Below are positions 1 through 11,500 of a DNA stretch of 64,000 nucleotides, piece after piece; position 1 is the first letter of the stretch, and every line of letters begins with the position of its first letter. Both the position numbers and the translations under genes were made by a program. The notes beneath the pieces were generated by a model. The model did no database searches. It saw only the letters and a program-made list of their open reading frames with translations, and had not been told where the DNA came from. The stretch comes from Marvania coccoides (lineage: Eukaryota; Chlorophyta; Trebouxiophyceae; Chlorellales; Chlorellaceae): positions 992,001 to 1,056,000 of the forward strand of contig OY978104.1 in assembly GCA_963854735.1 (NCBI GenBank). Reading direction: 5' to 3'.

Positions 1-1133
1 CCTCCAGCTCGTAGAATTCGTCCGAGCGAGCGGAGGAAGCAGACGGCTGGTTGCAGCTGTGGCACAGCGTCTCGTACCCCACGCGCCCGCTGAACAGCGC
101 CTGCACGTCCGCGTGTAGCTCGGGCTGCCCCTCCGCGAAGCGGTGCTCCAGCAGCGTGAGGAACAGCTTCATGAACTCTTGGCCGTCTTGTTGAACGGCG
201 TGATCCAGCTGCAGGGCGGAAGCCAGGGCGGAGGGGTCCACTGGGGTGGTGGCCCCGTGCTGCAGCTGCACAAACAATTCCCTGTGTGTTTGGGGGGGTC
301 CAAGAAAAAACAATCAGAGTCGAAACCAAATTATGCACAGTCTCCAAAACAGCGTTTATATTTTTATTTTTGGTGCAGCGAAAGAGCTCTCTTTCGCTGC
401 ATCAACTTAAACAGACAGAATGAAGTGTCGATTAAGCAAAGCGGTCTCTGTCTCACCTCAGCGGCTGAATGACAGGATCCTCCCGCAGCGGGGCATCCAC
501 CGCGTAGACAGCGTTGCGAAACGCGAGGTTGGCAAACAGGCACTGCAGCACCGAGTTGACATAGCATGTGTTGCCCAGATTACGCAGGCCTGCGGGCGCA
601 GCGGCGTTCGAGCGGCGCTCCTCAATGGGGTCAGGGCCCAAGGCGTCGGCAGCATCAGACTTTCTAGCCCACAGCCCGGTGCGGCGCCAGGAGCCGGGGG
701 ACGGGATGAGGTTGCACAGGCAGTTTGGGTTGTCGCCCTTGCCCTGCAGGGAAAACATGAAGGAGGGTGAAGAGGGGCCGGTCGACGGCAGAGAGATATC
801 GAAAAAGTGGATGGAAGTGGGGTGAAAACGCAGCAGCGCTGGCCGAAAAAATATGCGAGACGAAGGTGGTGGCGACTATTGCGGAAATGGGAACCTCGAG
901 GGCAGAAAACTCCGCTTGATCACTTTTGGGGGAGTCCGAAAATCCAAATCGGAACGCACCTTGCACGCCTTCGAGTACAATACCTCGCAGGGCTTATTTG
1001 CATGGAGCAGCTGGAGCAGCGTGTGCTCTGCCAATCCCTCCCCTGCACCCAGCGTGGCCTTCAGTTGCAGAGCTTGTGCTCCATCGATCTCTGCCAGCCC
1101 CTCGACGGGCTTGGCTTTACGTTTTGGCGCCAT
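1..1133 (-). CDS. UBP26: Ubiquitin carboxyl-terminal hydrolase, USP48/UBP26 type (partial)
   Basis: Cysteine protease that removes ubiquitin. In plants UBP26 acts on histone H2B; human USP48 is the counterpart. Model: exons 960-1133, 457-743 and 1-281, all GT-AG with matching phases; the 3' part runs off the left edge. The start at 1133 begins MAPKRKAKPVEGL, a basic nuclear-type N-terminus. The Cys box GLRNLGNTCYVNSVLQCL follows, with catalytic Cys at about residue 118. Just before it a GNPNCL-like stretch (DNPNCLCNL) resembles the region ahead of the USP48 Cys box. The third exon has the QQDGQEFMKLF helix and the start of a zinc finger (CHSC). The catalytic His box lies outside the window. 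Family is certain; the USP48/UBP26 subgroup is inferred from the pre-Cys-box similarity. Confidence 0.82.
375..400. repeat. 26-bp palindrome in USP intron 2
   Basis: Two 12-bp arms (GCAGCGAAAGAG and its exact complement) flank a CT centre inside the intron between 281 and 457. It could form a perfect hairpin in the pre-mRNA. Flanking words (AACAGCGTTTAT, AACTTAAACAGAC) recur near 35224-35266 without the hairpin core. Confidence 0.7.
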
Positions 1134-1414
1134 CTTCAGCGCTCGCTCTGCATCGAAACAATTGCTCTTGCTTTTTTTTTTTTTTTTTTCGACTGGCAGC
1201 CAGACCAAAACTCAAGTGTTTCCATTACAGTTTGAATTCCTGGCGAACAGATGAAATTATATAGCTGGGCATATCGCATTTGGACATAAGAAGCATCCTG
1301 CCTAGTCCTAGAGTACCCCCCGCGGCGGCCGGCATAACCCTTCCTACCCTAACAATTAAGCAAATAAATAAACTAATTAAAAAAAAAACGTTGCCGCCTT
1401 GGCTCTTCTTAACC

Positions 1415-2899
1415 CTATCGTTTCCTCTTCTTGGGCGGCTGCTTGCTGGGCTTTTTCGCCACCCCAATCAACCGCCCTCCCGCTGCTGGCCGCGTGGTGT
1501 TCATCACCATTATTTCCTGCGGCACAGGCGGCGCGCCCCCTCCGCCTGGCATGTGGTACAACCGCTGCTTGAATGACCCGTGCGTCACCATCACAGGCTT
1601 CCACCCTGGCCTTGGCGGCACGTCTTTGTGCATCTGCACGGTGTTGTCCATATGCAGCAGGTCGTGCCGCGTCACCTTCATCGCCTCCAGATCCTCTTTA
1701 GTCGTGTAACTGAATCCCAGCCGCCGCCACGTGTTTTTCACCCGCGCGTCGTCCGTGGAGCACAGCAGCACCTTGGGGATATTCATGTACCTGCAGATGT
1801 CCTCTATGGCCTCTAAAAGCGCGCGTCCGTTGCCGCGATTGCGCCGCGTCTCCTGCGTGGCGTAAAAAGGAACCTCAATCCACCCGGGCCCGATGCGCAC
1901 GGTCGCAGCGCAGATGGGCTTGTTGTGCACCATGATGTGGGGCACCGGGGGCAGCGGCGAGCCCAGCCCGGGGTGGCTAAGCGGCACCTCCACGTTGTAA
2001 GGGCTCACCGGCGGAGGCCACTGCAGCTTGAACCGCGGCATCAAAACCAGCACCCGAAACCCGCCAAAATCCTGCATTGCATAATGAAGTAATGAATACA
2101 TCGTGTTAGGGAACATTGCATTGGGGTTTTAATGGAAACATGCGGCCCTCGCCACTAAAAATTGAAGACCGACGAAAATATGCCTGCGGAGGTGGATTTT
2201 GACCTAAACATCGTGGGTTGCATCGCATACTGACCAGCTCATCCGGGTCCTCTGGCTCCGACGCGGTCACAGTCCAGTCCAGGTACTCGTGGATGGTGGC
2301 GGCGCGCGGCGCTTCCGCCCTCTTTGTGCCCGGCCGAGGCGGCGGCGCCTGCCCCATCTCAAAGGCCTTGAACAGGAAGGGCAGCTCGTCGCGGGCGATC
2401 TTGCGGCCGTCAATGGGGTTGGGCTTGGTGTAGTCGCGGATCGCAAACACCACATTGGGCCTGCAGGGAAAGAAATGGATGAAAGAGAGCAGGGTGAAGG
2501 ACGAGGGCTATTTGGGGGGAAGAAATGATTTAACGAGGGGGGTTTGCTATTGTGGAGGGCTCATGCGGTCTTGGAATACATGGCGCAGCGCCCAATATGC
2601 TCCAACAGAGGCTCTCCAGCACAGTGCGGGGCGGGCGGGGCGGTGGTGGCGGTGGGGTGGACTTTCGCCGTTCCTCACCTTCCAGGGATCTCAAAGCACT
2701 GGTCTACGGGGAGCCTGTCGATGGGTTGTCTGTACTCTCGAAGGAAATCTCGTCGGGCCTGCCGCTCCTGCCTCTCCTTCAGATGTTCGGGCGAGTAAAA
2801 TGCCTCCTCGTCGATGGGATTGTGCAGCTTGGGCTGAGCATCGGGTGGAGGGATGTTCAGTGGGGCCAAATGAGAGCCATTCAACGCCTCAGGCCCCAT
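1415..2899 (-). CDS. GNAT-fold N-acetyltransferase domain protein
   Basis: Exons 2679-2899, 2235-2460 and 1415-2071 give 367 residues; phases agree. The C-terminal half carries a GNAT fold: a beta strand (WIEVPFYAT) then the acetyl-CoA motif A, RRNRGNGRALLEAIED, then a helix and strand ending at WRRLGF. The last residues, KKPSKQPPKKRKR, look like a nuclear localisation signal. The N-terminal 150 residues are charged, Pro-rich and unassigned. The substrate is unknown; plant nuclear proteins related to PHD-finger acetyltransferases share this motif, but no PHD finger is visible here. The intron 2 donor is GTCAGT, chosen because it keeps the frame. The start is the first ATG after an in-frame stop. 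Confidence 0.72.
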
Positions 2900-3297
2900 C
2901 GGGGCGAGCAACAAGGAGCGTGATAGATCGATTGAAAGGGCGGTCGAAAATCTCTAAACGGCGCAACCTCCACTATTGTTGGTTCCTTTGTATTCCTCCC
3001 TCCCAAGTATAAGGCTCATTCACCACCTGTTTCGTTGATTGGTTGCTGAACAAAACCTTCCTTTCTCCCGACAGCAAGCTTGCGGTCCCAAAACGGGCTG
3101 CATGCATCACTATCGCAACACCCAAAATTACATTTTCGTTAGGCTTGGTTAGATCACCCCGCCAGTTGGATCCGATCACCTGCACTTTTCATTTATTTTT
3201 TCATTTTCAAATCATATGTTGCGTTCGAAACAAGCCGAGTGAAACTGCGAAGGCCACGCCGTGCGCAACGCACAGTTGACGAGGCTTAAGGCGCTGC
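2900..3297. promoter_or_regulatory. Divergent intergenic region
   Basis: 398 bp between the start codons of the GNAT gene (minus) and the nucleotidyltransferase gene (plus). It must hold both 5' regions and promoters. I see no clear TATA box or repeated element. Confidence 0.5.
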
Positions 3298-5627
3298 ATG
3301 TCCCTATCACGCACATTCCTATCTGCTGTACGCCCATTCCACGCCACCGCCCCTGCGGCGATAATGCATCGTGCTGCTGACGCCTTTTCCCGGCTGAGCA
3401 TCTTCCGCTGCGCTTCGGGGGCTGCGGAGCGAGCCCCTGTGCCCCGTAGTCGGCGCTCTTCGAAACCTTCGCCCAAGAGAAAATTTCGAGGAGACCCTGC
3501 CTCCTTTCCGCTGCCAATACCAGAGAGCCAGAAACCCAAAGTTTCTACTTTCTTTGAACCACAGCAACACCAGCAGCACCAACTGCAAACTGCGTTGATT
3601 TTGGAGGACGATCAGCACCCGCTGCGCTACGAAGCAATTTCACGCTCAGCGTGGAAGGTGCTCATGCGGCTGCGGGCGGAGGGGCACGAGACTTACCTGG
3701 TGGGCGGCACGGTGCGGGACTTTCTTCTGAGAAAGAAACCCAAAGATTTTGACATTGTCACCTCTGCTGAGCCCCAAGAGGTACGACATCTCAACATTTT
3801 TTTTTAATACTGCAAATGCCTCTTGATTGGTCGTTATCAGAGCCCAATTATGTCAGATTGTTTCTATTAAAAAGACAAAAATCGTTTCTATATATCTCTT
3901 GATAAGTAGCCGTTCTATAAACGCAGGTGGCAGACTTGTTTCGGAGGGCGTTTGTCCTCGGCCGAAGCTTCGCCATTTGCCTCGTGCACGAAGGTGGAGA
4001 CGCCATCGAAGTGAGCAGCTTCAGCACCAACATGGACCCCTCCAGCATCCCGCTCGACGCAGCAGCGCACGCCCAGGGGCAGCCTGAGCGCAAAAGCAGC
4101 TCCGCTTCAACGTTGAAGCGAATAAACTCGAAGAAAGGTAAAAGGGGGGTAGCAGAAATCACCAGAGACGCCTCTTCTGCCTCGGAAGACGGCTTTCATT
4201 CAATAATACCCCCCAGCAGCGGCTCCAAGGGGCCCACCTGGGCCAGCGCTCGGCGTGAGAATGCGGAGAAGCGGGATTTCACGTGCAACGGCTTATTGTA
4301 CGATCCTTTCTCCAGAACGCTGTACGATTACGTGGGAGGCGTCCAAGACTGCAGTGAACGCACCCTGCGCACGATTGGAGACCCCCAGGCGTCGTTCTCG
4401 CAAGACCCTGTGAGGATTCTGAGGGCCATCAGGCTGGCGGCACGCACAGGTAGAATGATACTTTCGTATTTTTCATACTTGTATTTTTTGCAAAGTATTG
4501 AATGATTGAGCTAAATTTTAATGATTGCACCTAAATTTGCTAATATTTGGACTGCAGGGCTGACAATGGATGGCCCTACTGCAGCGGCAGTGGCGTCGCT
4601 GGGTCCTTCAATTGCGGGCCTCCCCCTGGGCCGCCTGCAGATGGAGTTGGCGGCGATGCTGGCGCACGGTTCGGCCGCCGCGTCGACACGCCTGCTGTGG
4701 CAGTTTGAACTGCTGGACATCTTGCTGCCGCACCATACAAGTGTTTTGGAGGTGAGATTTTATTTTTATTTTTCTTCTACTTCTCCTGTTATCACCGTGT
4801 TTTGTAAGTGCTATTTATCTCGGCTGCAATCAATGTAATTTAATTCCTCTGTTTTTGTTTTGTTGTTTCAGAGGGAAAATGCGGCTCGGGAGCTGCAAGG
4901 ATTTTCGCCGGCCCCGGCCGCCGCCCCGCTGTCTGCGCTGCTCTTCGACCTGCTGACCCGCTTGGACCGCTACGCCGTCGCGCACAAGCCCGTCGAGTCC
5001 ACCACCTGGGCTGCGCTGCTGGCAGCCCCGCTAGTGGTCGAAGAGCTCCAAAAGACAGGGCGGGCTAAACACAGCAGCGGCGTCATAGGCGGAGGGAACC
5101 TCAGCGCTTCTTCTTCGGATGGCGGTGGTGGGGACTCGAGCTGGTACAATGGGGTTCCAAAGCGAGGCGGAGAAGAAGCAGAGGATGCGGAGGACGAGGA
5201 AGAGGGTGAAACTGCTGGCGAGGAAGGAGACCTTGACCTCGATGCTGCTGATTCAGGGTGGAGCGAGGTCGTGGATAGAGCCATTGCGCGGCTGCTCAAC
5301 ACCGCAAAAATGGCACAGCGGCGGCAGGTGGCGGCAGCGCTGCTGAAAGAAGGCGGCAGTGGCGGAGCAGTGCAGAGCGCAGCGTCGCTGGCGTCTTGCC
5401 TGCTGCCGAGGCAGGCGGTGGAGTCCGCGCGGGGACTGTTTAAGCTGGAGGTGGAGCTGAGGGGGGAAGAGCTGCCGGAGGTGGAGGAAAGTTTCCCGAG
5501 AAAGAGAGGGCGGGAGCAGGGACGGCGGCGGCGGCGACGCCTGACGCCGTCCCAGTACATCGTGCTCAGCGTGCTGCGGGACTCAAAGCTGTGGGCTCGA
5601 GCCACGGCATCGGCGAAAGACTTGTGA
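3298..5627 (+). CDS. tRNA nucleotidyltransferase / poly(A) polymerase family protein
   Basis: Class II nucleotidyltransferase of the CCA-adding enzyme/PcnB group, adding nucleotides to RNA 3' ends. Exons 3298-3780, 3927-4449, 4558-4751 and 4872-5627 give 651 residues. The catalytic core is clear: YLVGGTVRDFLLRKKPKDFD (about residues 133-152) has the GG-x-VRD loop and the DxD metal ligands. Then come EVSSFST, the nucleotide-recognition stretch EKRDFTCNGLLYDP, and VRILRAIRLAAR. The first 60 residues are basic and Ser/Ala-rich, suggesting a plastid or mitochondrial presequence. The last exon has an acidic low-complexity insert and a basic tail (RRRRRR), beyond the usual size. The sequence looks closer to bacterial PcnB-type poly(A) polymerases than to short CCA enzymes, but activity cannot be decided from sequence alone. 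Confidence 0.85.
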
Positions 5628-6354
5628 CCAGAAAACGAACCCTGTTTTTTTTCATCCCCGTTGTAATTATTTCTTAACCCCCTTGCTTAAGCATTACTGG
5701 CTTTCAACTAATGAAAAGAATTTATTAACTTCGTTTGCCTCTTTCCGCGACCTTCTTAGTCCGTTTAGCAGCCACATTTCTCCTGTGATGGCTGCTCGAC
5801 ACTGCAGTGCAGCCCCCGTTTCCCTTCCCCTCAACCTACGTGCGCACAGCCAGTTATTTCATGAATGTAGTTACATTACTTCATAGATTTTTTGGGGTAT
5901 TTGTTAGCACACCTAGCTACTCAACGGAGAAAAAAGAAGAAGACAAAATAAGATAACAGTTTGCGATGCAAATACGGGGGAAAAGGCTTCAGAACGCAAA
6001 TTTTATTAAAACACTCGCGGGGGAGAAAAAACGTACGATTTCATCAGTGTGTGTGGGGTGTGGGTGGGTGGGTGGGTGGGTGGGGGGGGGGGGGTCGATG
6101 CAAAATATAATATTGTATTTGCGTCGGTCAAATTCTGTCATTGCTCTCGATATACTTGATTAAGACGAGTACCAAGGAGAATTGATTGATTGGTATAGTG
6201 AGAAGAAACAGCAGAACCGGAAAAAAGAGAGAAGGGAGAAATAAGAAGAAAGGAGGAAGGATGGGATGATACATTAACTATGCATTTAGGAAGGGGGCAA
6301 AAGAACCCCATTATTGGTGGGGTAAGAAAAAGCAGCGGGAATCGCGCTCATTAT
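5628..6354. other. Convergent intergenic region
   Basis: 727 bp between the stops of two convergent genes. It has a TGTAA word about 30 bp past the 5627 stop (a common green-algal polyadenylation signal), AT-rich spacer and the G-rich repeat at 6053-6094. No gene seen. Confidence 0.6.
6053..6094 (+). repeat. (GGGT)n microsatellite with poly-G end
   Basis: Five to six GGGT units run into about 12 G residues. The tract could form G-quadruplexes on the plus strand. Confidence 0.9.
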
Positions 6355-7215
6355 TTACGCGCTGCTGTCCTTTCCGCCGCATCCGCAGCACGAGCAGCAC
6401 TTCAAGATGGCGGCAACCACGATGGAACAGAACAGGCCAAACTCCACCCAGCACAGAATCATGACGACCTGACGCTCACTCTGCCACTCCGCCAGCTGGC
6501 CGTCGTCCGCACGGTCGCTGTACACGGTGGTAACCACAATAGAGGCGGCCAGCCAGGCGGCGGCACCGGCAAACGCAAAAATGAAGTCCAGGATGCCTCC
6601 CAGGCCGCACAGGTTGCAGGTGTAGCACTGGATGATAGAGATGACGAGCCCCAGACCGATGGTGATGCCTCCCAGGATCTCTAGCAGCAGGCAGTTGCTG
6701 GAGGATACACTCGATGTGTCGGGAACAGGAATTGAGGCATCGGTGCCGGGAATGACGATATCGATGGTGGTGTTGGACAAGGACCCCAGGGCGCAGAAGC
6801 TGTCGTCGAAGGGCTCTGTAAGGGCTGATGTGTTGAAGCTCGTGAAGTCATCGAGGTTATAGTCCACGTTGGCCAGCTGTGTGGCGGTGTAGACAGTGAT
6901 CACCACCGCGAGGATGCACTGCAGGGAGAGGGAGAGGGGAACATGCATGGTTAGGTTTGAGGGCTTTGGTGGGTTTGAGTGGGGTGCACTGGGAGGGAAA
7001 AGGGGCGAGAGGCGAAACGCGTTCAACGGATTGAACGAAAACTGACCACGATGAAGGAGGCGATGGCCGCAACCAACTGTACAGCAGAATAAAAGGGGGT
7101 GAGCGTGGGTTATTGCAGGGTGGAAAAGCGTGTCGGGTGGGGGAGTTAACCGAAGTATTGCATGCATTCAAAATTTCCCTGGACGTACATTAATGACGCC
7201 TTTGAAGATACCCAT
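6355..7215 (-). CDS. Four-transmembrane protein, function unknown
   Basis: Exons 7189-7215 (27 nt), 7047-7076 (30 nt) and 6355-6918 give 206 residues. The two mini-exons were placed because they supply an ATG and complete the first membrane helix (LVAAIASFIV joined to CILAVVITVY) in phase. Four hydrophobic helices are visible: residues about 9-32, 94-113, 120-146 and 164-188. A 60-residue loop after helix 1 has several Asn-x-Ser/Thr sites and two Cys. The tail CCSCCGCGGK could be lipidated. The topology resembles tetraspan families (MARVEL, tetraspanin), but the CCG motif of tetraspanins is not in its usual loop, so I assign no family. A CDS from 7484 runs divergently. Confidence 0.68.
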
Positions 7216-7483
7216 GGCTACGTAATTTGCGTAACCGGAGATGAACGAATGAAGGAATAAATATAATGTAAATCCGACGCGTTTGACTGGCTTGCCATCT
7301 GAAAATCTGCCGGGTGGGGTTCCGAGCACAGCACACAGCACGAGAGGCCGTTGCTGTGTCCTCCTTTACACTACCCCGCTTTACCGCAGTGATGATGACT
7401 ACATTCATTTATCGTTTCTTCAAGAATAAGAGGAGGAGAGCAGCAGTGACAAACAAAATTCATAGCAAAATTAGAAACACACA

Positions 7484-8171
7484 ATGCGAAGGACTTGCCC
7501 TGGGGAAGCGCAATGCCAAGGTGCAATGTGTTCCAAAATCTTGCGAATCGTACTAGGCTCGCAGCACCCCGTGCTGCATCATCAACTGCGTGCGAAGGCA
7601 TCGCTTGCGGATGAACATAGCAAGTGTTATTTCGACGTGGCGCTGCTTTCCCTGCTGGAGCACGGCCTTCTGCAACGCTCCGGCTACGGCAACTGGGCAC
7701 TGTATTCTATCCCAATGGTGAGTCCTCGATTTGTTTCCTATCAGCCCAAAATCAATTTCTCTCATTATTATTATTATTGCTATTTATTTATGTTCGCCTC
7801 TGTAGGTCCCTTCTGAAACCTATCACGTGGCCACAGAGCTGGCATTCGCTGATTTCCCCTGCGAACCTGCCGAACACTCGCTGTTCCCATCGGCACCACC
7901 AAAGTCCTTCATACCGCCTCTCCCCGCTGCCGCTGCCTCCCCCTGCATGCCGCCGCTGCGCCCGCGCTCGTGGAACAACTCGCCTGCGGCGGCGGGAGCG
8001 GCGGCGCAGCGCGTGCGGCCAGGAGGGAAGCGTGGAGCATCGTTCTTTAACAGCGGCAGTCCGGCTGCTTTTACGACAGAGGAGCTGCGCTCAACAGCCT
8101 TCACGCACAAGCGAGCAAGGCTGTCACGCGTGCCTTCGTTTGGCGGCGAGCCTGCGCCCATGAGCCCGTAG
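7484..8171 (+). CDS. Unknown protein
   Basis: Two exons, 7484-7717 and 7806-8171, joined at GTGAGT/TGTAG in phase 0, give 199 residues. An in-frame TAG lies just before the ATG, so 7484 is the earliest start in this exon; ATG at 7529 is an alternative. Residues 30-78 look folded and amphipathic (YFDVALLSLLEHGLLQRSGY). The second exon is Pro/Ala/Ser-rich and ends with a basic stretch, THKRARLSRVPSFGG. I recognise no domain. An unseen upstream exon is possible. Confidence 0.45.
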
Positions 8172-8590
8172 ATTCTGAGGGTTCGAACACGACAAATAAG
8201 AAATATTGAAAATTCTATAGCAATGCATGCAGCTGCTTTCCCCTCTTTTACTTCTAATTTTCCCCCCTTCCTTTTATACTGTATAGTACTGTTCACGTCC
8301 ATTCATTCATTCTTCTTTTTGGCCCATCGAATGCCTTGGCGCTCTGCTGTTTGAGACCATGATGCTTTTCTTTCCTTCTGTGGCCGAAGTTTTCCCCCTC
8401 TTCCGATACCTCCTTTTTGCGGCCGTTGTACACTTCCATTTTTTTTCTGCCCTTAAGTCTATTTCCTTACCAGTAAGAAATTATGCTGCATCAGAAATGT
8501 AACTTTTTTGAAGAAAAAACCAATGAAGTGCATAGTTCAATATCACATGTATCGGTCGAATAAGTAAACTGGCAACCCGCCACCCAATCG
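8172..8590. other. Convergent intergenic region
   Basis: 419 bp of AT-rich 3' sequence between convergent genes. Pyrimidine-rich tracts only; no gene seen. Confidence 0.5.
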
Positions 8591-11500
8591 TTATCTCCCG
8601 CCCCTCCCTTGCGTCGTGTATTCATAAATTGCCAGCGCCGCGCTCACGTGCACATTCAGGGACCGCACCACCCCCAACTGCGGAATTTCCACCGTGTAGT
8701 TCAGCAGCTGCAGCAGGTCCGCGGGGACACCCTCCTTCTCAGCCCCCAGCAGCAGCACGCTGCGCCTGGGGAATTCAAACACCGGCAACGATGTCGAGTC
8801 TCCCGTTTGCTCTAAACCCACCAGGGCATACCCCTCTGCAGCCTTGCGCTTTAGCCAAGACTCCAGAGAGGCTGGAGGGACCTCCTCTATGGGCACCCAG
8901 TGCTGCGCCGATACTGAAATCGAGCTAAACTGAGGATCGACAGCAACTTTAGCATCCGCCAGCACCAGCCGCCCCGCGCGAAACACCTCGCAGGTGCGCG
9001 CCAGGCCCGCCAGATTCGGCAGCCGATCGATGAGGGAGGCCACCACGATGAGGTCCTGGCGTGCGCCGCCGCGGGCTGCGGCAGCATCGCTCTCCGCAGC
9101 TCGCAGCACGCCAGCTTCGAACTCGTCGCAAGCTGACCTGGCGGACAGCCCCAAAACCGCCCCCCAGGGGTCGGTGACGGCCGCCTCTTTGTCTGAGGGC
9201 GTGATTTTGCGCTGGTAGGTGAGGCAATCACGATCAGGCGCTGCCTTTGTTTTTGAGAAAGAAGAAGAAGATGGGCCGCCGTTCTGCTGCGAGGCTTGTG
9301 TCTGTGAAGCAAGAGAAGCCGCAGGAGTGGGGTCCTCTTTGCGTTTTTCGTCCTCCATTGCGTTTTCGGCCATGATCAACGCAAGGTCCTCCCGCAGCGC
9401 GTGCCTCTCTTGCAGCAGAAAGGCCTGCAGCGCGTCCATTAGGCACACCGGAGCACCCTCTACAATCCCACCGGCGTTCATGGAAGTCATCAGACCCAGC
9501 TCCTGCAAGAAAGGGGGGGGTGGATAAAATGAAAAAAAATACTCAGTATTCAGTAAGTTGAGAAATCCCCCCCCCAATACCCCCAAAAATAAAATGGAGA
9601 AGAAATGTTTGCACATTGCTATGACTTTTTTCAAAGAAATCTACCTCGCACAGCACCCCTCGAGGGGTGGTGGCCCTGTCCAGGTCAAAATTGTCCAGCA
9701 CCGCCGCCACGCCCAGCGCCGCCCTCAGCCGAATAATATCCGTGTTGGTCTCGAAAAACTGGAAAACAGCCGCCAGCGCCGGGTCTCTGGCCTGAACCCA
9801 GGGGTGCAGCTCCATCACCCGCCACATTACCAGCTGCGCAAACGTCCGATTGCTATGCACAAAACTGCAGGCCCAAGGGGCGATGGCGGCGACTGTAGCC
9901 TGCATGAGCCCCTCCCACTCGCTTCGCGACAGTTTCGCGCTGCTCTGAGACGGCTCCAGCTGCAAAACAGCGACTGCGGCCACCGCAATGAGGGAGGGCA
10001 CGCTGTCGACGCGCTGCTGCGAGTAGTCGCTGACTTTAGGGAGCACCGCTGCGCGCAGCAACTCTGGACGCTGCAGCACCGCCCCCAGCGCCATGTACTC
10101 TTGGTACTGCTTCACGGAGGCTGCGTTGCTGATGTCCAGAACCTCGATCAGCATGTTGAGCGTGGCCGCAGCGTCTGCAGCAGGCACAGCAGGGGACAGC
10201 ACAGTGAGCGCCTGCCACGCGCGCACCTTCTTGCGGTGGGTGGGGCCATTGTAGAGGTAGCGAGGGGAAGAAAGTTCGGGGTCTTCTAAAGAAAGTTTGA
10301 GGAGTGCAGAGTAGGTGGCGCGGGCGGCGACCTGGCCGGCGGTGCCGGCGGGGCTGCGCGCCCACAGCGAGAGCAGGCAGATCACGGAGACGCGGGGGGC
10401 GGCGGGGGAGGCCGCGTGGGCGCGCGACAGCTCGGGGTCTAGAGGCTCCAGGACGGCAGCCAGCTCTGCCACAGTGGGTTGGTCCAACGGGACGTCTCTC
10501 TGTGTAAACAACAATTATATAATGGTTACTTTATTCATAGGGGGATAATGGGAACATACTGGAAATGTTAGCGTTTGTCAAAGAAAGGGGGAAATGGTGT
10601 AGTTCTTTCTCAGCAGCGCTTTGGTACAAAAATAAAATCAAGTGAAAACCGCGACCGCGGCAAAAGGGGCGATGAAAAGATGAAAAGAGTGAAAAAATGC
10701 AAAGAAGCTTACCAGATTCTGGATGGAGTCGTCCTCGATGCCCTGCAGGCACAGATCCACCACCAATTCGGTGTAGCAGGGGCTCAGCACCGGCCACGCC
10801 GCCAGCAGCGCCGCCAGCTGCACAGACAGCAGCACGTGCAGGCGGGAGTGGCGGCCAGCAGCTGCCATCAGCTTCCTCACCAGCTCCCTCATGGCGCCGC
10901 CTTCTGGGCGGTGCAAGGCGGCGACGGCCTCCCCGCGGGAGGGGTCAAACAGGCACGGGTGTAGGCAACATGAAACTACCGCCGCCGCCATGCCTGTGCG
11001 TTTTCGCACGTGGGCGCCCAGGATGAGGAGCAGCGTATCGCCAATCCACCGCACGACACCGTTCAGCGTGCCTGCGGTGAGGGGGTCCAGCCCCGAAGCC
11101 TTCCCCTTGTTTTCGGCGAAAGAATAGGAGGCGTTTTCCGCCACAAGGGGCGCCATGGCAGAAGGGTGGTCGGCCAGGGAGGGCAGCACCCACCGGATAC
11201 ATCTAATGAGCGGCATCACGGTGTTGCTGCCCTCAGGAACCGCCAGCAGAGCCTCAACTGCGCCAAACAGCGCCAATGCCAACAGCTCCACCGAACTTGA
11301 ATCCCCTCCTTCTTTCTTTTTGATGGAGGAAGTTGGAGGAGTGGCAGTGCGCGTTGAGGAGGCGTTCAGCTGCGCCAGAGTCCCCTCCACAGCGCGCCAG
11401 GACAGCAGATCGTGCCAGCTGCGCAGCGTGAGCGGCTTCAGAGGCGCCCCCTTTCCTTTTTTTCTCTTTTTCTTCTCTTCGGGCGGAGAAGGGGGCACGG

